DNA of 64,000 nt from Hyaloraphidium curvatum (Eukaryota; Monoblepharomycota; Hyaloraphidiomycetes; Hyaloraphidiales; Hyaloraphidiaceae), in the NCBI GenBank assembly GCA_025558095.1, contig JAIVFI010000018.1, forward strand, positions 558,001-622,000. Direction: 5' to 3'. This document shows, one piece after another, positions 11,011 to 19,631 of this stretch (its first letter is position 1; the number at the start of each line of letters is the position of its first letter). Below the pieces are notes generated by a model. That model saw only the letters and a list, made by a program, of their open reading frames with translations. It did not search any database and was not told the DNA's origin. The position numbers were made by a program, and so were the translations under genes.

Positions 11011-12279
11011 ATGTCGGCGGCCCCCGCCGCGCGCCGCGTGCGCATCCCGCGGGCGCGAGTGCCGCCGCGGCCCGCGTCGGCGCCCCCGGCTGCGATGCTG
11101 CACTCCGACTCTGAGGACGAGCGGTCCGAGCCCGACGACGCGTTCGACGACGGCGGCGGCGGCCCCGTGCCGGCGAAGGATGACTCAGCTGCCGATGGGG
11201 TCGGGGCGCACGGGGAGGCCGGAGCGGGAGAGGCGGCGGACGACCTGCCCGCGCTGGTGCGTGCGGCGGTGGGGCCGTCCTCCGCCGGCGTGCTCGACCT
11301 GCGCCCGCCGGCCGAGTTCGCTGCGGCGCGGCTGGTGCGCTCCGTCGGCGTGCCGGAGCTGCGCGAGGACCGGCTGGTCGAGCTGCCGAACAGATACCGC
11401 CGCTTCGCCGCCGTCGTCCCGCGCCGCCTGCCGTCGGGCGACCACGACGCCGCCACGCGCGCCAACCTGGACTTCCTCGCAAAGCAGCGCTACGCCCCGA
11501 GCCCCGTCATCGAGGTGCCGCCGCGCACGGACCCCGACCACGCCGCATTCTGGGCCCGCGTGCCGCCGGAGCTGCGCGCGCAGGGCCGCTCGTGGCACAC
11601 GCTGTTCCGCCCCACGCCCGGCCTGGAGCGCCTGCTCGGCTCCGTCGAGCGCGGGCTGGCATCGCGCTTCGGCCCCGGTCCGCAGTGGGACGCAGTGGAC
11701 CTCGGCTCCGGCGCCGGCCGCGACGCGCTGTTCCTCCTCGCCCGCGGCACCCCCGCCGCCCTCGCCACCGACGCCCCCGACCCGCCCCCGCTCCGCCCGT
11801 GGGCCGTCACCGCCGTGGACCACCTCCCCCGTGCGCTGCTCAAGGCCTCGGCCCTCATCGCGCGGCACCTCGGCCCCCTCTGGACCCCGGCCTCGGCCGC
11901 GCGGTTCCGCCCCGTGCACGCCGAGTTCCGCCGCGACGGCTCGGTGCGGCACTACCCCCCCTCCCCCCCTCCCCCCACCGACGCCCCTCTCCCCCCGCGG
12001 TTCGACGCGCGCGCCTACCACCTCGTCACCGCCTCCCGCTTCCTCCCCCCGCGCCCCTTCTGGCCCTCCCTCCTCCGCATGGTCCGCCCGGGCGGCTACC
12101 TCCTCATGTGCACCTTTGTCGAGGGCACCTACCACCCGACGTCGCCGGACCACTTTTTGTACCGGGGCGAGATGCGCGCGTTCCTGGAGCGCGCGGGGGG
12201 GTGGACCGTCTTGGAGGAGGAGGAGGAGAGCACGGAGGAGGGGAAGAGGGTGGTGGTGTTTTTGGCGAGGAGGTCGTGA
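11011..12279 (+). CDS. Rhodanese-like domain fused to a SAM-dependent methyltransferase
   Basis: Single exon, 422 aa. The N-terminus is basic and disordered, then acidic (DSEDERSEPDD). Residues about 100-140 look like a degenerate rhodanese fold (AGVLDLRPPAEFAAARLVRSV) without an obvious catalytic Cys. Residues about 185-400 form a class I methyltransferase: motif I is DAVDLGSGAGRDALFLLA, a further strand is WAVTAVDHLPRALLKA, and the post-I/II region is YHLVTASRFLPPRPFW then LLRMVRPGGYLLMCTF. TehB-like methyltransferases share this arrangement. Substrate unknown. A later start (MLHSDSEDE, 11095) is possible. No intron is needed. Confidence 0.75.
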   Translation: MSAAPAARRVRIPRARVPPRPASAPPAAMLHSDSEDERSEPDDAFDDGGGGPVPAKDDSAADGVGAHGEAGAGEAADDLPALVRAAVGPSSAGVLDLRPPAEFAAARLVRSVGVPELREDRLVELPNRYRRFAAVVPRRLPSGDHDAATRANLDFLAKQRYAPSPVIEVPPRTDPDHAAFWARVPPELRAQGRSWHTLFRPTPGLERLLGSVERGLASRFGPGPQWDAVDLGSGAGRDALFLLARGTPAALATDAPDPPPLRPWAVTAVDHLPRALLKASALIARHLGPLWTPASAARFRPVHAEFRRDGSVRHYPPSPPPPTDAPLPPRFDARAYHLVTASRFLPPRPFWPSLLRMVRPGGYLLMCTFVEGTYHPTSPDHFLYRGEMRAFLERAGGWTVLEEEEESTEEGKRVVVFLARRS

Positions 12280-12752
12280 AGACCGGCGGGGCGGGGGTTG
12301 CGGCGATGGATGCCGCGGCCCGATGGGTTACCGGACGTGGAGGGACGATGATGGCTGCGGGCACCGCATCGGAGCTTCCTATGGCTGGAAGACCCGGTGC
12401 ATCGGCAGGTTGCGCGGCGAGGGTCCCGCACGGCGGCAGGCGGACGTCGATGGATGCGGACGCCGGATGCTTCTTGTGATCTGATGTATTCGAGGTCGCG
12501 GTTTCCTCGCACATCCGTCCTTCGGTCTCGCAAACCCGCCCGCCCGATTCGCCGCCGCGTCCGATCCGACTTCCGTCCGCCACCGCTTCCGCACCACCCC
12601 GCGCACCGTCGGACATCCTGCCGACAAGGAACGATGTGATGCTCAGTCCGGGTGCGTAGCGAAGCTTGGGCCGCGGGAGCGCAAGGCTGCCCCGCCCCGA
12701 TAGACCCATGATCTCCCACACGAACCGGCCTGATGCCCCTCCCCGGTCCTCC
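12280..12752. other. Intergenic between convergent genes
   Basis: Presumed 3' UTRs of the methyltransferase gene (plus) and the small unknown gene (minus). No recognisable coding signal, repeat or RNA. Confidence 0.4.
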
Positions 12753-13200
12753 TCAGAGCACCATCGAGTCCGACCCCTTGCCCTTGTACACGCCTCCGAA
12801 GGCGACCTTGGCGGCCGCCTGCCGCAGCTCCTCAGCGATGGCCGCCCGGTCGCCGTAGCACCACCTCTGCGGCGCGGCGTCGCGCTCGAAAACCCAGTCG
12901 TCGTCGACGAGCTTGTCAAACACGAGCGACATCTCCTCGGCGGTGCCGGGGAAGAAAACGGGCGCTGGGCTGGGAGGTGCGGAAAGTCAGCCGCCGCATC
13001 CGAGCGTCCGTAGGTCCCAGGTGCTCCTCACTCTTGAAAGTCCCGTCCATGCGGTACATCTTGTAGTACCAGTGCCTGCTTGGAAAGCGGTCGCCTTGCT
13101 CGCTTTGTCCATGAGCCGGTCCCACTTGTCCACCGCCTCCCTCTTCACCTCGAAGGACCTCAGGTTCTGGCTGGCGGGGGACGTCACCGATGGGCGCATT
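12753..13200 (-). CDS. Small hypothetical protein, C-terminal exons only resolved
   Basis: Not recognised. The last exon reads FFPGTAEEMSLVFDKLVDDD, WVFERDAAPQRWCYGDRAAI, then a helical segment ending KGKGSDSMVL and a stop at 12753. Upstream of a short intron (donor GTGAGG, about 60 nt) is WYYKMYRMDGTFK. Before that, in another frame, comes NLRSFEVKREAVDKWDRLMD. The last two pieces need either an intron from about 13172 to 13075 or a frameshift. The start codon is not identified. Confidence 0.4.
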
Positions 13201-13236
13201 CATCGCCATCATCCCCTGGATGGACCTCATTGCGTC

Positions 13237-13350
13237 GCATTAGAACGTCAAGCGGATAGTGGAGCAAGCCGTGGAGCACCTCGGCGGCCCCCTCGACGGC
13301 CTCGTCGTGAACGTCGGCACCGTGCTCCCCGCCCCAGGCCTCGCGCTGGT
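13237..13350 (+). pseudogene. Short-chain dehydrogenase fragment (possible relic)
   Basis: A short plus-strand frame reads VKRIVEQAVEHLGGPLDGLV then VNVGTVLPAP. This is like the region of SDR enzymes around the NNAG motif (here V-N-V-G, a common variant). Neither the N-terminal TGxxxGxG cofactor motif nor the YxxxK site is seen nearby, so it can only be a remnant or chance. Confidence 0.3.
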
Positions 13351-13891
13351 TTTGCAATCCCGGATCCTTCTCCTATTGTTTTTGAGCCATTCGCCGTGGA
13401 GACGTTCGGCCGCATGGGACCCCTGGATAAGGCATCCCTCAAGACGGCTGCATGCTCGGCGCACCAAACCGCCCCGGCAGGGTGCTGAGGGCAAGGACGT
13501 GGATGTGGACGGCCAGGTGGCCCGCTACACCGGCCGCTTGCGCGCTCTCGTTGCCATCGGGCGCGCCCTTGGGTGCCAGGCCCAGCTGCGAAAGGTCCGT
13601 CGCGCATGCGTCACAAAGGGTCTCCTTTCTACGCCGGTTGGTATCCAGCTTCTCTCTCCCGTTGATGTAACGGACGTAGATGGTGCAGGGTGATTAGCGG
13701 AGGAGTGTAGTGTAGCCCCGGGAGAGTAGAAGAGTAGAACTTGATTCAGAGGCAAATCTTGATTGATATCCCCGATCGATCGCGTCTGATTGTGGCATTG
13801 CAACATGGCCGTATGGCCGCAGTCACCAACTAGAAGGGAATCATCACCAGGTTGGGACCCCGAGTCTGCTACCGCCCCAGTTACCGCAACG
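13351..13891. other. Intergenic upstream of the RidA gene
   Basis: No domain-bearing frame. It holds the presumed promoter of the downstream RidA gene; the 13730-13800 stretch is relatively AT-rich. Confidence 0.35.
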
Positions 13892-14332
13892 ATGTCGGAA
13901 GGTCCCAAGTTCTTCACCGACGCTGGTGGCCCCGGCAACACCTTCTCCTCCCAGTACCACTACTCGCAGGCCGTGCGTCTGGGCGGAATCGTCAAGCTCT
14001 CCGGCCAGGGCGGCTGGGACCTAGCTGGAGGGCTCGACGGCGCCGATGCCGCGGGCCAGGTCAAACTGGCCTTCGACAACATCGACCGCATCCTGCGCGA
14101 AGCCGGGCTGCGCGGGTGGGAAGACGTCTACCTCGTGCGCTCTTTTCATGTGGATAAGATGCCGAAGGAAGGCAACACCTACGACTACACTACGCGGAAG
14201 CTCAAGGAAAGGCTGCCTGGTCACCGTCCCGTTTGGACCGCGGTCGCGGTGCCGGAGCTCGCGTTCCCGGGGATGCTCGTCGAGATCGAGGTCGAAGCCT
14301 TGGTGGGCGGCGATGCCTCGCAAGCCAACTGA
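13892..14332 (+). CDS. RidA/YjgF/UK114 family imine deaminase
   Basis: RidA proteins hydrolyse reactive enamine/imine intermediates released by PLP enzymes. The start MSEGPKFFTDAGGPG at 13892 gives about 146 aa, the usual family length; an open extension upstream to 13790 looks untranslated. Family features are YHYSQAVRLGGIVKLSGQGG near the N-terminus, QVKLAFDNIDRILREAGLRG WEDV in the centre, and near the C-terminus HRPVWTAVAVPELAFPGMLV, where the conserved Arg sits in RPVWT, then EIEVEAL. Intronless. Confidence 0.88.
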   Translation: MSEGPKFFTDAGGPGNTFSSQYHYSQAVRLGGIVKLSGQGGWDLAGGLDGADAAGQVKLAFDNIDRILREAGLRGWEDVYLVRSFHVDKMPKEGNTYDYTTRKLKERLPGHRPVWTAVAVPELAFPGMLVEIEVEALVGGDASQAN

Positions 14333-14368
14333 ACTAGCCGAACATTGGTCGGCCTTGTGATGTTCGGC

Positions 14369-14411
14369 CAAGGGTGGACTTTAGGAACAAAGGGTGGACT
14401 TTAGGAACAAA
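14369..14411. repeat. Tandem duplication, unit about 22 bp
   Basis: The unit aagggtggactttaggaaca occurs twice in direct tandem just after the RidA stop and before the hydrolase 3' end. It resembles other short tandem duplications in this window (19141, 32909, 52960). Confidence 0.8.
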
Positions 14412-14481
14412 AGGCGACTTCGGTGGACAACAGGGCGCCTTGTAGGAGCTTCCCATCTCTTGACTTCATAGAAACGCCCGA

Positions 14482-15841
14482 CTACTTTCCCTTCGGCCCT
14501 TCGAAGCATTCCACGGCGCCCTGCACCACCTCTTTGAACACGCGCCCGAAATCCTCCTCGCTCTCGGTCCTCCCCAGCCGCACGACGATCATGTCCGCCG
14601 CGGGCGCCACGAGGATCATCTGGCCCTGGTAGCCGTTGGCCATGAACCACCCGCGATTCTCGTACCCGTCCTTTGGGATCCTGGGAACGGGAAGGATGTC
14701 AGTGCCGGCGTCAGCCGGGCAACGGCGGATCCACCGACCACCAGTGCATCCCGTAATCGAACAGCTCCTCCGTCTTGTAGTTCACCGCGCTCCTCTGTCT
14801 CGCAGTCTCGCACCACCCTGCGGGCAGCAGCCTCTCCCCCTCCCACACCCCGTCCCGCAGATACAGCAGCCCGAACCGCGCGTAGTCCCTCGCGGCGGCG
14901 AACAAAAACGACGAGGCGATCCAGACCCCCGCCGCGTCGAACTTGGGCTCGGCCGATTCCATGCCGATGGGGTCGAACAGGTTCCGCCTGAGCCAGGAGA
15001 GGGCGGGGGCGTTGACGTAGGCATCCGTCTGCGGGGAGCGGAAGCGGAGGTAGGTGGTGACGGGGAAGAAGAACCGCCCCGCGAAGCCGAGCCAGGACCG
15101 CCGCACGGGCTGCTGGGCGGTCGGGAGCAGGCCGAGCGCCGAGAAGCACGCGCGGCAGACGATGTTGGAGGTGCCGGAGGAGTAGTACCAGCTCGAGCCG
15201 GGCTTCTTTATCGGCGGCGCCGAGAGCGCGTAGAGGGAAACGTCCGAGGACCAGTCGAGGAACAGCATCCTCACGACGTCCGGGATGGAGAACTTGCCCG
15301 CGTCGTCGTACAGCGTGTACCGCTCGAGAAAGTCCAGCCCGGCGCGCATCCGGAGGAGGTCGCCCATCGTGATGTCGCCCCGCGGATCGCCGGGCGCGGA
15401 CCATTCCTTGAGCACCGTCCGCAGCGGGGTCTTCAGGGACTCCTCCACCGATTTGAACCCCTCGGTCTGCCCGAGCTGCACGATGCGACCGACCATGTAG
15501 TGCGCGAAGCTCTTTGCCGTCGACCACGAGATGAGCTTGGTGTCCTCCGTCGTTCCGGCCGACGCGTTGTACCGTTCCGCGACGATCTTCCCGCCCTGGA
15601 CGACGACCAGCGCCAAATGGCCGTCCTTGCCGTCCCGCACGTCCGCATCGTACTTTTCCAGGAGCGCCTTGAGCCTGGCCCGGTCGTAGGGCCGGCCGAT
15701 GTCGGGCAGGCCGTCGGCGCCGGTGGGGTGCCGAGGCCATTCGGCGGTCGGGAAGGGGACGCCGGGCGGCTGCGGCGGGAACCGTGGGAGCGCGATGGGA
15801 TCGGGCACGGGCTGGTCCGGCGCGGATCCCGCGGTGGCCAT
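14482..15841 (-). CDS. Beta-lactamase-type serine hydrolase (6-aminohexanoate-dimer-hydrolase-like)
   Basis: Class C penicillin-binding fold hydrolase. The nucleophile motif SxxK is in ISWSTAKSFAHYMVG, the second motif is the tyrosine in SSWYYSSGTSNIV, and the region of the third motif is ENRGWFMANGYQGQM. Residue patterns are closer to nylon-oligomer hydrolases and esterases of the EstB type than to true beta-lactamases. One intron near 14692-14730 joins YGMHW to IPKDGYENRG in phase (donor GTGGTC), and the stop is at 14482. The N-terminus has no clear signal peptide, so it is probably cytosolic. Its start lies 95 bp from the divergent seven-TM copy 2. Confidence 0.85.
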
Positions 15842-15936
15842 CGCTGCGGAAGTTCGCGGGGGGACGATCGCCGGGGGACGAAGAGGATCAACCGTCGAAG
15901 TTCAACCTTCCGAAGACAGCCGTAGACAAGACCACG
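15842..15936. promoter_or_regulatory. Short divergent promoter interval
   Basis: Ninety-five bp separate the hydrolase ATG (minus) from the seven-TM copy 2 ATG (plus), so both must share this sequence for initiation. No TATA-like element is obvious. Confidence 0.35.
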
Positions 15937-17392
15937 ATGGACACCACGTTTACCGACGCCGAGTGGCGTGCTATCCTACCGACATCCGGCCCGGCGCAGC
16001 CCGCGATTCCCGGCTCCCCGTCGTCGCGCCGCCGCCGCCTCCCACAGGCCCCTCACCGTCGGATTCCGAGATTTACGCGGCCGCCGCGCGATTCTCCCCT
16101 CTCCTCGCCGCGTTGCAGCGTGTACAGCAGCTCTGCATGGGCGTCACTGCGACCACGGCAGCCTTCGTGGGGATTATTTCCCTCTTTGTCATTGCCCTGG
16201 CCCTCAACGGCGCGTCGCTCGCCCTCGCGCCTGCGCTCCAGACCGGCGCGGCATACGCGAGCTTGGCAACATTCGCCTTGCTCGCGGCCGTCCACTCCTT
16301 CACCAACGCGGAGTACATTATCCGGTACCGCACGCGGCGGCCGAACGGCCCGCCGCAAGGGGCGAGACTGATCCACGCCTGGGCGGCTTTGCTGGCTCCG
16401 GACACGGACGCGGCTCAAAAGTCAGGCGACGACACTGCGATGGACTCCGCTACGAGCCGACTTGTGGCCCACGATGCCACGGATGAACTGTGTCCCTGTT
16501 CTTTGCCAAGCTGCGCCGGTGGCCTGCCGCAGCAAAGGGCGTTTCAGTATCTTGCCAGCATGGCGTTCACCTACGCCGTTCTAGCAGCTCCCAGCTTCGT
16601 TTCGTTCTGGACTCCGCTTGTCTCTCTTGGGGGCATCGTATGGAGGACACCGTGGGGGGCGCTGCTCGGTGCCCTTGCATGCGCTTCGATTCTCGTGCTC
16701 CTGCCGATTCACGTCCTGCGAGTTGCATACGTGCCGAACGCACCCCTCATGGAACTTTCGCGTCGTCTACAGCGGCGAGCGGCTGCCCTCGCCGTCGGGA
16801 ACCTGGTTCGCGCCGCCTCCGAGGACCCCGAAATCCTCGTCGCGGTCCGCGGAAGCCGGCCCCGTATGCCGAGCTGCAGCGCCGTCTCGTTTCGTCCTGG
16901 AGCACCGTGGGTTCGACTCGCAACTTCGCCCAGCACACGCTGGCCGGCCGCGTCGTGCGGCTCTACATCCCTGCCCTCGTCATCTCGATCCTGGTCACCG
17001 CCGCGGCGGCGTCATGCATTTCGGCATGGCAGCTCCTTTGGCTCCTGTTTTTTTCCTGGCTCACCTTTAGCTACCTCTTTCCCACCGCCGCGGGGAACGC
17101 CCGCATAGAGGCCGTCGGGGCCATCTTCTCTTCCGGCCGCACGCTCCTGCGGGCCATCGTCGTCGAAGTCTCCACCATCTCCCCTGCCGCTGCGAGCGCC
17201 GCGCGGGACCACGCCGACTTGCTCGGGTGCCTGGCCGATGAGGCGCCCATGGCCCGCTGGCTCGGGCTGCAGGTGACGTACGGCCTGCTGCGCACCGTTG
17301 CGGTCACCGTGGTCACGGCAGCAGCCGCATTGTGGGGCATTGTGCGAGGGCTAGGCGTGCAAGCGACCCTGGAGAGCCTTTGTTTGAGCTGA
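15937..17392 (+). pseudogene. Seven-TM CxCPxxSCAG family, copy 2 (two frameshifts)
   Basis: Starts MDTTFTDAEWRAILP, closely matching copy 1. The family motif is LCPCSLPSCAGGLP. TM1-2 are ATTAAFVGIISLFVIALALN and ASLATFALLAAVHSFTNAEY. The C-terminus is VTYGLLRTVAVTVVTAAAAL then RGLGVQATLESLCLS. Two single-base deletions relative to copy 1 disrupt it: one in the C run at about 16013 (between AIPGS and VVAPPPPP) and one at about 16850 (between EDPEILV and PAPYAELQRR). Flanking alignment is ungapped, which argues against introns. Frame loss at sites different from copy 1 suggests independent decay or sequencing indels. Confidence 0.7.
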
Positions 17393-17784
17393 TTCCGACG
17401 TCGAGTGTATGAATTTGCACCTGTTACCGCGTTGCAAGATTGCGTGGGCCCGTTCCCCCGTCGCCGGCCCCTTGCGCCCGCAGTTGGTGAAGCTATATGA
17501 AGCGGGCGGGTGCAGTGATGAGCAGGAGGAGCAGCGAGTCATGTGGCTTTACGCTCCCGAATGCGAGTTGGCGTCGACACCGGCGAGGAGGGCGAGTGGA
17601 GTAAGAAGGCCAGAAGACCTGGATGACGTGCAGCGGGCAGGCCGATTGTCACGAACCGCACGCGCACTGGATGTACATCCCCCGTTCTGGATGTACATCT
17701 TTGAGTGTTCCGTACCGGTGCCTTGTAGAGACTTTCGTCTGCTGCGGCTTTTCCGAATCGCCACACCCCCGCACCACGATCTCT
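17393..17784. other. Region between convergent seven-TM copies; holds a relic and small repeats
   Basis: No intact gene. It contains the minus-strand relic described separately, and an imperfect pair ctggatgtacatc at about 17667 and 17685, with palindromic core tgtaca. The rest is the 3' flanks of copies 2 and 3. Confidence 0.45.
17435..17500 (-). pseudogene. Relic of the zinc-binding segment of the WW/zinc gene at 20 kb
   Basis: On the minus strand it reads YSFTNCGRKGPATGERAHAI. The corresponding segment of the intact gene near 20310-20360 reads YSCTNCGRKGPARGERTHAL. About 60 bp are nearly identical, but the first zinc Cys is replaced by Phe and no flanking exons are present. This is a duplicated exon fragment. 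Confidence 0.6.
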
Positions 17785-19367
17785 TCACGCCCCGCAGTAA
17801 CTGCTCAGCACCACACTGACCCCCAGACCCCTCAGCAGCCCATAGGCGGCGAACCCGACCGTCAGGGAGGTCACCAGGAACGCCCTCGCGGTGCCGAAGC
17901 TCACCTCGATCCCCAGGAACCGGGCAGGGTCGCCGGCCGAGGAAAAGGTGCGGAGGCGGTCGGCATGACAGGCGAGCGCCACATGGATCGCCGTGCGGTG
18001 TTGGGAAGGGGCGTGGAGCGACTCGGACTCAGCCGCGGCGACGAGCAGAGCCTCGACCCGTATGCGTGCCTGCAGTAGCAGTTTACGCACGCTCGTGATG
18101 CGGGCGTTGGCGGCGGCGAGCGAGGTGATGTACACCATGTGGTAGAAGATCCACCAGGCAATGTAGGCGATCTGCCATGCCGGTATGCAGGAGCCGGCGA
18201 CGACGTTGGCGATCCCGCCCGCGACACATCCGAGGAGGGAGGAGGAGATGAAGAAGGCCACGGTGCTAAAGCCGCGGGCCTGGCGATCGCGGGACCAATC
18301 CGCGGCGAGCTGAAGGAACAGCTGTGCGTACGGCTCGGAGTCCATGAGGGAGGACGTGAGCTCGCCCGGGTCGCTGACTGGCAGCGGACGGCTGTCCGAG
18401 ATGCCGCCCTTGTCCGGGTTCCCGCCCGTATTGTCTGGTCTAACGCCAAGGAGCAGTCCCCGGTAGCGGTCTAGCAGAGCTGTGAGCGCCCGCCCCATCG
18501 CGCGGCGCTGCAGCCTCCGCGACAGCTCGACCATGGGCGGGTTGGGACTCCGGAATAGCTGGCCGCATATCGCGTAAAGCGTGACAACGTGGGAGGCGAT
18601 GTTCACGACGCCCAGGAGGGCCGACCACCACGTGGTGAACCAAATGGAACCGTACGTCACCATCGGCGTCCAGCACGAGAAGATCGGGATCGTGAAGGCG
18701 ACGAGCGAGATCCGGATGGCGCTTTCGGCCAGAAAGTAGGTAGCCACACGCCCCGGAAGCTGCCCGGCGCAGGAGGAGGACGGGCAGGTGCAATCGGGGT
18801 CGCGGGCGACGTGCCCAATGAGCGGAGACGGGGCCCGTGGGCCGCTACCGTCCTCAATGTCCGCGTCCTGCCTGCATAGGTCGACCCAGCGGGACAGCGC
18901 GTGCAACATGTGGCTCGCGGGATCGGCCACAAAAGCCCAGCCACGGTAAATCATCAGGGCAGCGCCGAAGAAGGCTAGTCCCTGTGAGGCGGCGAGGGCG
19001 GCCGTGCCCGCGGCGATTTGGGCTGGCGAGAAGGGCACGTCGACGAGGGCGGGCAGCGCGGCCATGGACACCAGCGCCGCCAGCGTGGAGACGGTTGCAG
19101 CGATCGGATAGAGCGGGCGGCTCCTCGGCCCGCGCGCCATGAGCACCGCCCGCGCGCCCTGAGCACCGCCCGCGCGCAGAAACCCAGCAGCGGGGACGCC
19201 CGGGCAGCCGCGGCGACCAGGGACGCGTTTGTCGGCCGTGTCGCCGCCCGCAGCTCACAGGCACGTTCGGCCCCACCGTCCGGCGGCGCGGGCTCGCCCG
19301 GCCACGGAGCCGCGGGGCCCGCCACGGCAGGCAGTACCGCGAGGAGCTCGGCCGGCGTTAGCGCCAT
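17785..19367 (-). CDS. Seven-TM CxCPxxSCAG family, copy 3 (20-bp duplication near the N-terminus)
   Basis: Most of the protein is one open frame of 453 aa. Motifs: CTCPSSSCAGQLP, ELSRRLQRRAMGRALTALLD after TM4, CIPAWQIAYIAWWIFYHMVY (TM6), AAANARI, and at the end LGIEVSFGTARAFLVTSLTV then LLRGLGVSVVLSSYCGA. The true family N-terminus (MALTPAELLAVLP, like AEWRAILP) lies in another frame from 19367. The two are separated by a 20-bp tandem duplication at 19141-19180. Without one unit the text reads LLGFCARAVLMARGP, continuous with the main frame. Translation could instead start at 19146 and keep all seven TM helices. The loop after TM4 is longer than in the other copies. Confidence 0.65.
19141..19180. 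repeat. 20-bp tandem duplication inside seven-TM copy 3
   Basis: The unit gagcaccgcccgcgcg plus four bases is present twice head to tail. It is not a multiple of three and throws the N-terminal frame of copy 3 out of register. Confidence 0.85.
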
Positions 19368-19631
19368 TTGAAGTGCAGGTGAGACTCTTTCGGATCGGAC
19401 GCGCCGTTCCTGGCGGTCCTGATCGGCCCCGCAATGCGGTCTAATTCCACCGCCCCACCTCAGTGTACATTCAAGGAGTTGCTGGACAAGTGCTGGCAGA
19501 AGCAGGTTGTGGCTGACCCCTCCGAACGAGAGCTGACTTGCGAGCGAGGAACACGAACGGTACAGAGAGCAGATCCGAACCAATCGCGTTCGCGGAAGGC
19601 ATGGGTCCACCCCACCAGATCCCCTTTTGGC

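Noticed and set aside
17650..17700. Palindromic gatgtacatc pair as an operator
   Set aside because: Only two imperfect copies in a 3' region between convergent genes; no gene start nearby.
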